Source of the DNA: JBBATK01 sp044228685
GTDB lineage: Bacteria; Bacteroidota; Ignavibacteria; Kapaibacteriales; NICIL-2
Assembly (NCBI GenBank): GCA_044228685.1
Contig: JBGAUL010000001.1
Coordinates: forward strand, 248,001-312,000
Direction of reading: 5' to 3'
DNA length: 64,000 nucleotides
This document shows, piece by piece, positions 51,899-60,810 of the stretch (position 1 is the stretch's first letter; every line of letters starts with the position of its first letter). The notes under the pieces are model-generated. The model was given only the letters and a program-made list of their open reading frames with translations, was not told the DNA's origin and searched no databases. A program made the position numbers and the translations under genes.

Positions 51899-52123
51899 AT
51901 GTGTACTGAATTTAATACTCGTGTATGCCTAATGTTAATGGAATGCGCTTTAAAAAGAATAGAACTGCCGATATTTACGCTAACAACGAACGAGGATGTG
52001 AGGGCACGCATCAACTTGAGATTGACTGAATTGCGGTCCCACCCATCCGTGTACTCAAACGAGCTAGAAGCAACAAGGCGTAGCGCAAAAAGCGCTTCGG
52101 ACTACCGTTATGATAAGACGTAG
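51899..52123 (+). CDS. Small protein of unknown function next to the LuxR gene
   Basis: A 74-residue protein beginning MCTEFNTRVCLMLMECALKR, then a helical, charged C-terminal half (EDVRARINLRLTELR). No family recognised, no signal peptide or membrane segment. ATG 51899 has a good ribosome-binding site (GAGGTG about 6 bases upstream), which is the main reason to call it. The next gene starts 33 bp later on the same strand, so the two may form an operon divergent from the LuxR gene. Confidence 0.55.
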   Translation: MCTEFNTRVCLMLMECALKRIELPIFTLTTNEDVRARINLRLTELRSHPSVYSNELEATRRSAKSASDYRYDKT

Positions 52124-52156
52124 TCCCGAGATATTTATTCACAGAAAGGGCACAAT

Positions 52157-52576
52157 ATGAACACTTCGCAGAGCGATGCAGAGCCTCCGGGGGAGGGCAA
52201 TAATCAGTACAATGGAGTTAGTGGCACAACAAGTAAAATCGCCAACGACAATCGTGAAAGTGAGTTGCGAAGCCTGATAGTCCAAGAAATAGAGAGCATA
52301 CGTGCTAATCAAGCACTGGCAGATCAACTGCACAACAGACTGGTATTACAATGGCTAGATACTCATACCATCCTTCAATCTCTAGCCTATGCGCACAGTT
52401 CGCAAAATCCCGAAGAATTTTTCGAAGCGGCCAAGCGGTTCTTCCAACTACCGCAGTCCTTTGAAGATGAAGTTCAAACATCATTTATCAAACTTCAAGA
52501 TCTTGGTCAAGACACCACACTTCGATGTTTGAACGTGTGTTTGTCACTTCATTCGTCCAAAGTCCTGAGCGAGTAA
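52157..52576 (+). CDS. Small hypothetical protein
   Basis: A 139-residue cytoplasmic protein. The first ~35 residues are polar and low in complexity (SDAEPPGEGNNQYNGVSG). The rest is strongly helical (ESELRSLIVQEIESIRANQALADQLHNRL, FFEAAKRFFQLPQSF). No known domain. AAAGGG precedes ATG 52157 by about 8 bases. It is convergent with the beta-helix gene ending at 52687, and codon use is in line with a real gene. The function is unknown; linkage to the LuxR regulator is positional only. Confidence 0.5.
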   Translation: MNTSQSDAEPPGEGNNQYNGVSGTTSKIANDNRESELRSLIVQEIESIRANQALADQLHNRLVLQWLDTHTILQSLAYAHSSQNPEEFFEAAKRFFQLPQSFEDEVQTSFIKLQDLGQDTTLRCLNVCLSLHSSKVLSE

Positions 52577-52686
52577 GGGTTGTAACGATACGCGCACAAT
52601 TCACTCACACAGTTTCGCAAGGTCATCAAGCAGTGTACGTAACGAACTGCGGGTGAATGCTTCTCCAATCATTGCGGTACTCTCAC

Positions 52687-54507
52687 TTAGCGCGCGATCA
52701 CGACGCGATAAGCTTGCCGTTGTTTGGCATTTGAAACAACGAGCGTATAGCAACCATTGGCAAGACCCGAGCAGTCAAGAGATGAAGTGTTGCTTTGGTG
52801 CAGACAGATTCTGCCGCACGACTCAAGTAAATCAAGGCTATAGGTGCTTGACTCGCTTGAACGAATATGCAAGATGTTATCTCGTAGCGGCTGAGGATAG
52901 ACCACAGTGGCAAGCTCGTCATCGTCATTGACTGAACTCAATAATCCTAATTCAAACTGTGCTTGTGTTGAACAGGTGTCGAAGTGCAGACCATCATCGG
53001 AAACTGCAATACGGATTCGAAGTGTGAGACGAGTGGATTTAGGAATCTCATTAATCGGCGACATTCTTGTGCAGCGAATGAATACATCGCAGAGTCCGCC
53101 AGATGCACTTGTCCTCGAATCGAGTAAGGATCCAACATTAGCTTGCGAACTCGGAACCACATAGGTGGTATCAGAGCTCTGCACAAAGACTTGTGGATAG
53201 GCCCAACTCTTGAGCGAGCGATTGCGAAGTCTGACAACGATCTGCTTAGCCTCGTCCGAGTAATACACACTATCGACAACGACGCTATCGCAAAGATTAA
53301 TCTCGTTTTTCGATAGCTCAACGGCGCCAATCGACGGAGGATTAGCAAAGCTCTTGTGAAAATAATCTTCGCGCGAGGAGTCAATGTACAGTCCTGCACG
53401 AGCCGCAGGAGAATTATCACTTAAGTGGTAGAGTGTATCAGCAAACTGTGGGTTGCGATTGAGAATACGTCCGGGTTCGTTTACAGGACTATTAGGACCG
53501 CTCCAATTCGTATTCGAGACATGGTACCAAAGATTATGTGAAACCACAAAGGTCTCGGACTTCGTGTTTGGTCCGATGTTAAATGTCGGTTGCGTGCTGC
53601 TGAAAGCAACGATATTATTCGCAAAGAAATTATTAGCGCAGGCCGCCATAGCGGCAGTGGTGTTCTCTTGCAGAATGCGCACCGCCCAACGATCGGGTTG
53701 TATGATAGTGCAATGATAGACGGAACAGCGCACGGCGCCGACAAAGGCAATGGGAGCTTGAGAGCCGCGAAAAACACAAGCGCGCACGCTGATGTCGGCT
53801 GCTTCAAAGCCTGCGTTCTGCGGACGGAAAAATGCGGCTCCGGTACTTCCTCCAATATTCAATGCTCGTTCGCCTCCGTTGATAAAGCGACACTGTTGAA
53901 TCGTGATGAATTGTGAACCACCCTTTGCTTGGATGCAATTCGATCCACCATTTTCAAAGCGATCATCGACGAAGACTCCGCGATGACAGCCTACCATGTC
54001 GATACATGAGCCTCCCGCAGAGCCGTTACGAAAGGTGCAATTGCGAACAACAAAATCATCAATACCGGACAACTTCAATTGATCGTTGTTGCCACTTGCT
54101 GACAAGGCGCGCCATTCACATTGTTCGATGATAATGTGGTGCGACGGACTATCCAAGCTGCCTGCATCGTCGATGTTGACGCCGTTAGAAGTCTGAGATT
54201 CAAAGATCAAGGATTGGATGCGCACATACTCTGCATCCGACATTTGAAAGGCTTGCGATGAACCGCGATAGATCACCTCGCCCAGACCACGGATGACGAT
54301 CCATTGATCCGCAGTTCCTTTCAAATTGACGATGGCATCTCCGCCACTGTACACTCCGGCACTGATCGCGATTGTGTCGCCGGGTTTTGCAGCAGCACTG
54401 GCCGATTGTAAGCGAGGGTATTGTTTGCCAGGACCAACCTCAAGTGTTCCTGCTCTCATGCTAATGGAAATGAGAAATAAAACGAGTACTAGTTTGTAGT
54501 GCGCCAT
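52687..54507 (-). CDS. Secreted parallel beta-helix protein with type IX sorting domain
   Basis: A 606-residue exported protein. The signal peptide is about residues 1-19 (MAHYKLVLVLFLISISMRAG). The mature chain starts with LEVGPGKQYPRLQSASAAAKPGDTIAISAG, the typical opening of pectate-lyase-like right-handed beta-helix proteins. Repeating turns continue to about 390 (DDFVVRNCTFRNGS, QFITIQQCRFINGG, ISVRACVFRGSQ). A middle region of beta structure follows, and the last ~75 residues form a Por sorting domain (TVVYPQPLRDNILHIR ... RQAYRVVIAR). Catalytic acidic residues of a specific lyase were not identified, so substrate and activity are open. The start is ATG 54507 (signal peptide begins there). 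Confidence 0.85.
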   Translation of the reverse strand: MAHYKLVLVLFLISISMRAGTLEVGPGKQYPRLQSASAAAKPGDTIAISAGVYSGGDAIVNLKGTADQWIVIRGLGEVIYRGSSQAFQMSDAEYVRIQSLIFESQTSNGVNIDDAGSLDSPSHHIIIEQCEWRALSASGNNDQLKLSGIDDFVVRNCTFRNGSAGGSCIDMVGCHRGVFVDDRFENGGSNCIQAKGGSQFITIQQCRFINGGERALNIGGSTGAAFFRPQNAGFEAADISVRACVFRGSQAPIAFVGAVRCSVYHCTIIQPDRWAVRILQENTTAAMAACANNFFANNIVAFSSTQPTFNIGPNTKSETFVVSHNLWYHVSNTNWSGPNSPVNEPGRILNRNPQFADTLYHLSDNSPAARAGLYIDSSREDYFHKSFANPPSIGAVELSKNEINLCDSVVVDSVYYSDEAKQIVVRLRNRSLKSWAYPQVFVQSSDTTYVVPSSQANVGSLLDSRTSASGGLCDVFIRCTRMSPINEIPKSTRLTLRIRIAVSDDGLHFDTCSTQAQFELGLLSSVNDDDELATVVYPQPLRDNILHIRSSESSTYSLDLLESCGRICLHQSNTSSLDCSGLANGCYTLVVSNAKQRQAYRVVIAR

Positions 54508-54648
54508 CGTTCTACAGCTGTTATAGAATGTGAGTTGTGTTCTGCCTACATGCACCCGATCAGAAACTAGTACGAAGGATTATTCCTGCGGCCTAAGGCA
54601 GAGTGAAAGGAACTGAAGCAACAAACAATCAACACATCAGTGATCGTG

Positions 54649-56748
54649 TTAATTCACTTTGGCTAGAGATTTTTTGCTCAGAAAATAGCTTTGTATCTGA
54701 CCTTTGCCTTTGACATTGATCGGACCTCGTTCTTCGAGCACGAAGTCATTGCTATGTAACTGCAATTCTGCAGCGAATTCCGCTGAGCAGTGTATGCGTC
54801 CGCTCTCACCGGTAGATTCCATGCGAGATGCAAGGTTGACGGTGTCGCCCCAGAGATCGTAGGCAAATTTTTTCTGACCTATAACTCCTGCTACGACGGG
54901 ACCGCAATGCAGTCCAATTCGGAAATCCAATTCAATATCACCGACATCTGAACTCACGACACTACGTGGAATTGCGAAGTCTTGTAGCATCTCTAAAGCA
55001 ACTCTCGCACAACGCACTGCGTGATCATCGCATGCTTCGGGTGCTCCGGCAACGGCCATGTAGGCGTCGCCGATAGTTTTGATCTTCTCAATGCCGTGCT
55101 TCACACAAATCGTGTCAAAGTGATTAAACACATGGGCGAGTAATTGAACTAATTCTTCGGCCTGCAATCGTGCTGCCAGTGGAGTAAAGTCCACTACGTC
55201 CACGAACAACACTGACACCATCGGAAGAGAATCGGCGATGATGTTATGTCCTTCTTTCAATCGTTGACTTATGGACAGCGGCAAGACGTTATTAAGAATT
55301 CTCTCGGTTGCTTCCTGTTCTTTGCGTTGGAGATCTTTTTGGTGAAGAAACTCCAGACCCGCGATCTTCTTGATGTTTGCATGATGCAACACTTCATCGC
55401 GAATACTCACGTATTTGTTGAGGTGGATATTCGATTGCTTGTAATCTCCTTCGGCTGCATACCAATCAGACAGTACGCGGTGTGCCGCATAGATTTGCTT
55501 GCGAGCTCCTATAGCTTCTGCTACGCTGAGTGCTTCTTGAAGTGCTTCAAAGGCCTCGATCGAATAACCTTGTGCTAGTAACAATTGTGCACGTTGACAC
55601 TGTACATCCGAGATCTCGAGAGCAGCGTTGCTGTGACGACGCTTTTGCAGACTCTTTTGAAAATTTTCGTAGGCCTCATCGACTCGTCCGAGGGCCAGTA
55701 GGGCTTCGCCGCAACGGTAATAGGCGTATCCCGTTCCGTGAATGTCATCAGCTTCTCCCAGGATCTGCACCGAGCGAAGGTTGTGCTCCAGAGCCTTTGC
55801 AGCCTGACCTAAGCCAAGAAGTGCTTGACCAATCCCCATTTCCGCCCAGCCCGAATTGGATTCGGCGTCGTTGTCTATAAAGATCTCTTTGGCTCGTAAG
55901 TTCATCTCAAGAACTTTTTCAAAGTCATCGACCAGCATGTAAGCGAGAGCGGCATTGGTGAGGCGATCGGCGACAAAGAGTGGACGTCCGGACTCCTCGG
56001 CGGCATAGACTGCTTCCATCAAGTATTCAATTGCGGGCGCTGCCTCGCCTTGATACCAGTATGCGGTGCCGATATTATCGAGTGCCTGACTTTCGAAAGC
56101 GCGGTCGCCATATTGCTGCCACACCTCTCGTGCTTTTACAGAAAGCTCCATAGCGCCCTGAAAGTCCGATGAATGCACCATCTTCATCAAGGCCAGGTGA
56201 TTCAGCAAATGTCCATAGCCGAATCTGCTTTCGTCGGTATCAAGCCAGTGAAGCTCTGCAGTGCACAGCTGCATGTATTCGCGGTACATGCCTAATTGAG
56301 CATAGACTGAAGCCATGTTAATGAGCACGCGAGCAACACCTGCGGCGTTGTGCGCATCGCGCTCGCTTTTAAGAGCCTGTTCCAAATACTTCTTCGCATT
56401 GAGGTAGTCTTTGCGATGCACCGTGTACACGCGACCCATGTTCATGATGATACGAGTCACACCGCGCTTGTCATCCGCCTCCTCAAACTCCGGCAGTAGT
56501 CGCTCCAGTTCTTGAAGTGCATTTTCAAACTGAAAGCGGTACATGTAACAGAAGGTTCGAAACAACTCAGACCATCGTACAGCGTGCTCATCATGAATCT
56601 CAGTTGCATAACTGCGCAAAGCATCGGCTGCCAAAGACAGTCTCTCTGCGTCGTACTGAGAGCTGACGACTTCACACAGTTCGACTAGTGCAGAGATCTT
56701 TTCTGATTCTGACTGAGTTGATTGAAGTATGTCGTCAATTTCTTTCAA
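54649..56748 (-). CDS. TPR-adenylate cyclase (intact paralogue)
   Basis: A 699-residue cytoplasmic protein. TPR repeats fill about 1-430 (for example NIGTAYWYQGEAAPAIEYLMEAV and IHGTGYAYYRCGEALLALGRV). A linker helix (about 445-490) precedes the class III cyclase domain (about 500-690). The metal-binding aspartates are in VLFVDVVDFTPLA and in KTIGDAYMAVAGAP. The substrate lysine of KIKTIGDAYM and the Asp of YDLWGDTVNLASRMES are of the adenylate (K/D) and not the guanylate (E/C) type, and N and R for transition-state binding are present. It should make cAMP. It is divergent from a second TPR-cyclase gene of almost equal length (57057-60525), which an IS has split. Confidence 0.93.
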   Translation of the reverse strand: MKEIDDILQSTQSESEKISALVELCEVVSSQYDAERLSLAADALRSYATEIHDEHAVRWSELFRTFCYMYRFQFENALQELERLLPEFEEADDKRGVTRIIMNMGRVYTVHRKDYLNAKKYLEQALKSERDAHNAAGVARVLINMASVYAQLGMYREYMQLCTAELHWLDTDESRFGYGHLLNHLALMKMVHSSDFQGAMELSVKAREVWQQYGDRAFESQALDNIGTAYWYQGEAAPAIEYLMEAVYAAEESGRPLFVADRLTNAALAYMLVDDFEKVLEMNLRAKEIFIDNDAESNSGWAEMGIGQALLGLGQAAKALEHNLRSVQILGEADDIHGTGYAYYRCGEALLALGRVDEAYENFQKSLQKRRHSNAALEISDVQCQRAQLLLAQGYSIEAFEALQEALSVAEAIGARKQIYAAHRVLSDWYAAEGDYKQSNIHLNKYVSIRDEVLHHANIKKIAGLEFLHQKDLQRKEQEATERILNNVLPLSISQRLKEGHNIIADSLPMVSVLFVDVVDFTPLAARLQAEELVQLLAHVFNHFDTICVKHGIEKIKTIGDAYMAVAGAPEACDDHAVRCARVALEMLQDFAIPRSVVSSDVGDIELDFRIGLHCGPVVAGVIGQKKFAYDLWGDTVNLASRMESTGESGRIHCSAEFAAELQLHSNDFVLEERGPINVKGKGQIQSYFLSKKSLAKVN

Positions 56749-57056
56749 GGGCTACAAACCTTGTATTGTGAAGTCACGTTGTACACTGTCAAAAGTGAAT
56801 GCTGTAACAGCAAACTAAAGACTAGCGCCGCGAAACTTGCTATGAGTTAGATGGCGATACTATGGTACCTTCTACCGGACGTATTCGGACAAAGCTAAGA
56901 ATGAAAGGCCTGCGGGCAGTCTGGTAGAGAGGAGTTGTAATTTTTACTCCACGACAAACTTGGTACTTTTGGTCGCATTTATTAAGGGCAACTGAATAGT
57001 CCTCACGATGGAGTCCGGTCAACTTGTACGGCAGAATCTTAGATAGCGGAAAACGC
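56749..57056. other. Divergent promoter region between the two cyclase genes
   Basis: 308 bp without gene, holding the back-to-back promoters of the intact (minus strand) and interrupted (plus strand) TPR-cyclase genes. No strong repeat or hairpin was noted. Confidence 0.6.
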
Positions 57057-57494
57057 ATGAATAAAGCAGAAGCAATAGAAGAGTTGAATAAAGTCAAATC
57101 GCAGCTCTCGGAGTGTAAAAGCAATGCGCACTTGCTTGTACCTGTGCAGGATTTGCTGAATGATCCTGTTGTTGTTGCTGATGCAGTACTTCAAGCGCGA
57201 GCACTTATTCTTCATGCATTTATCCTGTTTGAAACAGACACATCAAAGGCATTCGAAATATATCAGCAGGCAAAGGCGCTGTGTCCGGAAGATTCTCATC
57301 AAGACATTAAACTTGATTTATTGAGACTGCATGGACGATATCTTGTTTCTAAAACTCAATTTGGCAAGGCTGCTCAAACTTTTGAACAAGCTTTGGAGTT
57401 GGCAGAGTCTTCGAGCTCTCCGAAGATTGTAATGTCTATTCTTGCCTCTTCCTCAAATCGTGTGGAAAGACTCACTTTTCAGTCTGTTGCCTAG
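57057..57494 (+). pseudogene. 5' part of a TPR-adenylate cyclase gene cut by an ISL3-type element
   Basis: ATG 57057 opens the frame of a TPR protein (MNKAEAIEELNKVKSQLSEC ... GRYLVSKTQFGKAAQTFEQALELAES). At 57443 the gene is interrupted by the insertion; the last 16 codons (ASSSNRVERLTFQSVA) and the stop are supplied by the left end of the element. If translated it gives a 145-residue TPR fragment with no catalytic domain. Joining base 57443 to 58819 restores an uninterrupted frame (...PKIVMSI-LRLLASCYANIG...) of 697 codons, close to the 699 of the divergent paralogue. Confidence 0.9.
57436..57443. repeat. Target-site duplication, left copy
   Basis: CTATTCTT immediately before the left end of the element. 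The identical 8 bases follow the right end (58811-58818). Eight base pairs is the usual duplication length of the ISL3 family. Confidence 0.93.
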
Positions 57495-57541
57495 ATTAGG
57501 GCATGGATCAAATAGAGTTTTTTGAGACCTTGTTAAAGGTC

Positions 57542-57639
57542 GAGCGACCGTGGTACATTCACGATATTGATTTAGACTCCAAACGGGATGGAGCGACCGT
57601 GGTACATTCACGATATTGATTTAGACTCCAAACGGGATG
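57542..57639 (+). repeat. 49-bp tandem duplication inside the transposase gene
   Basis: The 49 bases at 57542-57590 (starting GAGCGACCGTGG) are repeated exactly at 57591-57639. Because 49 is not divisible by 3, the frame from the original start (ATG 57503, MDQIEFFETLLKVERPWYI...) is shifted and ends at a stop inside the second copy. The junction of the two copies creates a new ATG (57588-57590) in the correct downstream frame. Confidence 0.95.
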
Positions 57640-58769
57640 TCTTGACTATTACAATTGCCACATCCGAGACAACATTTAGCTGTCCAGTCTGTGGCAAAGA
57701 CTGTCCAAAGTATGATTTTAGACCAAGGCGATGGCGTCATCTCAATACTATGGAGTACAAGACGTTCATCAATGCCGATCTTCCGCGCATCGACTGCCAA
57801 GAACATGGCGTGCTGCAGGTTCGTGTACCGTGGGCAGAATCGCTCAGTCGGTATACTATTAAGTTCGAGTCTCATGTGATTGACTGGCTCAAGCAAGCAC
57901 CAATATCTGCCGTTGCAAAACAACTTGGTCTTAGTTGGAACGCTGTGTCAGGCATCATGCACAGAGCAGTAGAGCGTGGTCTGGAGCGCAGAACGAAGCG
58001 ATATCCAAAACATATTTCTATTGATGAGACCTCGTTTCAACGGCGTCACGAGTACGTAACTGTTGTAACAGATCAAGATACAGGTGACGTGCTTCACGTT
58101 GGCGATGAACGAACAAAAGAGACACTTGCCAACTACTACAAAAGCCTTGGAGAGCAGCGCTGTCGCAGCATTGAGAGTATATCAATGGATATGTGGCCAG
58201 CATACATTACCTCCACGATAGAGTATGTCGAAGGTGCTACCCGGAAGATCTGCTTCGACAAGTTTCATGTGGCACAGTATCTCGGTAACGCAGTTGATAA
58301 GGTTCGAAGAGCTGAGCATAAACAGCTTGCTCAAGACGGCGACAACAGCCTCAAAGGGACTAGGTACTTCTGGCTTCGTAATCCAAACAACATGGATCAA
58401 GCGGCCGAATTAAAATTTAAGGCACTACGTGACAGTTCGCTGAAGACAGCACTTGCGTATGCAATCAAAGAACATGCTATGTGTCTTTGGAAGTTCAAGA
58501 GTCGAAGTTGGGCATCGCTACAATGGAAGCGATGGTATGACTGGGCGTGTAACTCTGATTTAACTCCCGTGATTCAAGCAGCGCAAACTATCGGGAGCAA
58601 TCTCTGGGGAGTTATCAACGCTGTGCTCCTTCAACGGTCGAACGCAAAAGCCGAAAGTATGAACAGCAAAATCCAGCGCCTGAAATCGCGGGCTCGCGGG
58701 TTTAGAAATCGTCTACGCTTCAAGTATATAATCTACTTCCACTATGCAAACCTTGATCTTTATCCATGA
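57588..58769 (+). CDS. ISL3-family transposase, N-terminally altered by a tandem duplication
   Basis: A 393-residue DDE transposase. A zinc-finger-like start has CPVCGKDCPKYDFRPRRWRHL and DCQEHG. The helix-turn-helix region is at about 95-120 (WLKQAPISAVAKQLGLSWNAVSGI). The DDE catalytic residues are likely in SIDETSF, SMDMWPAY and NAKAESMNSKIQRLK, all intact. The native start was probably ATG 57503, giving 405 residues, but the 49-bp duplication breaks that frame. The ATG at 57588, formed at the duplication junction, gives a protein lacking the first ~13 residues. Whether this form is active is not known. Confidence 0.9.
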   Translation: MERPWYIHDIDLDSKRDVLTITIATSETTFSCPVCGKDCPKYDFRPRRWRHLNTMEYKTFINADLPRIDCQEHGVLQVRVPWAESLSRYTIKFESHVIDWLKQAPISAVAKQLGLSWNAVSGIMHRAVERGLERRTKRYPKHISIDETSFQRRHEYVTVVTDQDTGDVLHVGDERTKETLANYYKSLGEQRCRSIESISMDMWPAYITSTIEYVEGATRKICFDKFHVAQYLGNAVDKVRRAEHKQLAQDGDNSLKGTRYFWLRNPNNMDQAAELKFKALRDSSLKTALAYAIKEHAMCLWKFKSRSWASLQWKRWYDWACNSDLTPVIQAAQTIGSNLWGVINAVLLQRSNAKAESMNSKIQRLKSRARGFRNRLRFKYIIYFHYANLDLYP

Positions 58770-58810
58770 AGCACTGCTGTGAGTTTACCCACACAAATTG
58801 GGGAAGACCC

Positions 58811-58818
58811 CTATTCTT
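58811..58818. repeat. Target-site duplication, right copy
   Basis: CTATTCTT directly after the right end of the element, identical to the left copy at 57436-57443. Excision of 57444-58818 would restore the cyclase frame exactly. Confidence 0.93.
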
Positions 58819-60525
58819 CGACTTCTCGCCTCGTGTTATGCAAACATAGGACGTCAAGCCAAGGCACAAGCGTTATTCACGGAGCTCGACCGCTTGCAGC
58901 AAGAAGATGGTAGTGAGATAGAGCGTGCTCTCAATCTTCGCATTCAAGTGCTTGTCGGAGTAAATGTAAGTGAGGATCTCAGTATCATAGAAAGCGGTAG
59001 GGAGGCCATAGAGATATTAGAATCACATGGGCTTACTTTAATCGCAGCGCAGGTTTACTTGTATCTCGCCTACATACAAAACCGCTTCGGGGACTTGGCG
59101 GCGGCTTTGGATTGTTCTAACAAGGCTTTAATAGTGTTCGAGGAGCGCGGGTTATCAGACTACATCGCTGAGGTCAGCGGAGTACTTGCGTCTACCTTCG
59201 GAGCACTAGGAGAGTATGAAAAGGGAATAGAATTAGAACTTCGTGCACTAGCTCTACTCGCGAATAGTGAGAACGTTACCACAATCTCAAACGGACTCGG
59301 ACTTCTTGGATACTTCTTGAATCGGACAGGTCGCTTTGACGAAGCCATTACTCACCTACAACGTGCGATCACTTTAATCGAGACCACCCAATGGATTGCC
59401 CCTCGCGCAATTCATTTAGGAAACTTGGGTGAATCATATATGCGCCTAGGTCAATTCGAAGACGCGCATCGGTGTTATATGGACGCAATATCTGTGGCTC
59501 AGTCGATAAAGCTCAGCTCGAGTGTTGGATATGATTTATGTAGTCTCAGCGAACTCTATGCAAACGATGCATTTGATGGGTATGATCTTGACAAGGCAGA
59601 AGACTTCGCTCGTCAATCAATTGATACTCTTAGTAACAGCAATGCGCTGGCTGAGGTGGGACGTTCTTATCAGATGCTAGCACAGATCTACCGACGCAAG
59701 GAGCAGTGGAAGGAGTTTGCACTTACTCTTGAGAAGTACAACGAGATACAGAGTAAGATACACAGTGAAGCCGCCAAGAAAAAGTCTGAACAAATGGAGT
59801 TTGCGCGACGCAGTGCCGAGCGAGAGCGACTACACGCCGTTGAGAGAACGGAAGCTCGCGTAACGCAAGAAATTCTCTTGCGAATACTTCCGGAGCCCAT
59901 TGCGCAAAGGCTTATCAAGGGCGAAAAAGTTGCTGACTATGTAGACAACATCAGCATTCTCTTTGCAGACATTGTTGGCTTTACCGCAATGGCCTCAGTG
60001 CTCAAGCCGGATGTCGTGGTTGACCTTCTCAACTATGTCTTCCAGCGCTTCGACGAGATCGTGGCCAAACATGGCTGCGAAAAAGTAAAGACGATTGGCG
60101 ATGGATACATGGCGGTTGCGGGAGCCCCGATTTACTGCGAAGATCATTGCGAGCGCTTGGCTCGCGTCGCCATCGAAATGCAGCGAGAGATCCGGTTGCC
60201 GGAATCAATTGGTCAACATCTACCTGAAGGCATGAGCTTTGGCGTTCGTATTGGACTGCACAATGGTCCTGCTGTCTGTGCTGTTATGGGGACACACCGC
60301 TTTGTATGGGACGTCTATTCCGATGCCGTCAATATCGCAGCTCGCATGGAGTCAACCGGCTCTTCAGGTGCAATCCACGTCAGTGAACAGTTTGCCGAGA
60401 GTCTTCGCTCAACATCTCTACATCAAGCTGATGGCTATGAATTCCTCCTTCACGAGCGAGGAGAAATTGAAGTGAAAGGAAAAGGAGCAATGAGGACGTA
60501 CTACTTGGAGATGGCAGGGGTATAG
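58819..60525 (+). pseudogene. 3' part of the interrupted TPR-adenylate cyclase gene
   Basis: The frame continues from the insertion site for 568 residues. TPR repeats are at about 1-330 (ASVYAQ-like helices such as RFDEAITHLQRAITLIE and LGQFEDAHRCYMDAISVAQ), then a coiled linker (MEFARRSAERERLHAVERTEARVTQE) and the class III cyclase domain: ILFADIVGFTAMASVL, KVKTIGDGYMAVAGAP, WDVYSDAVNIAARMES. Metal-binding aspartates, the adenylate-type lysine and the Asn/Arg pair are present, so the domain itself looks active. A transcript from the element (or translation from TTG 58798 or a downstream ATG) could still yield a cyclase with fewer TPRs. Reading frame matches 57057-57443 once the element is removed. 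Confidence 0.9.
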
Positions 60526-60810
60526 ATGGTGATGGGTGGTGTGGCCTCGAGGGAATTGGCCAAGTGTGAAAAGAAATGCGATTGCGGCGAGGCACAATGA
60601 TTTTGCCTGAGCGCTAAAACTGAAATCCGATTTAAATTCAGGAGGTCTCAGATGTCTCATAAAGAGAGATAGGCATTGCGAGTAACTCACGGATTATATC
60701 CTCTAACTTTGTTCTTTAATCGACTTAATATGTGTTGGGACTTAGAAGTGCACTCTTAGTCAAGCGATTACATACTTCTTCACGCTCGCAGTTTAGATTA
60801 GTCATGTGAT

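Larger units (their letters stand above)
57444..58810 (+). mobile_element. ISL3-family insertion sequence (1367 bp)
   Basis: The element is bounded by imperfect terminal inverted repeats. The left end (57444-57475) begins GCCTCTTCCTCAAATCGTGT; the right end (58779-58810), read inverted, begins GGGTCTTCCCCAATTTGTGT. Over 32 positions 24 agree, including the shared GTGTGG and CTCAC blocks. An 8-bp direct duplication CTATTCTT flanks it. The single gene inside encodes an ISL3-type DDE transposase. Perfect target duplications indicate a recent insertion. The ends begin with the TCTTC core expected for the family. Confidence 0.93.

Noticed and set aside
57024..57056. Upstream TTG start for the interrupted cyclase gene
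   Set aside because: ATG 57057 is better placed and matches the start of the paralogue's TPR region; the extra 11 residues are not TPR-like.
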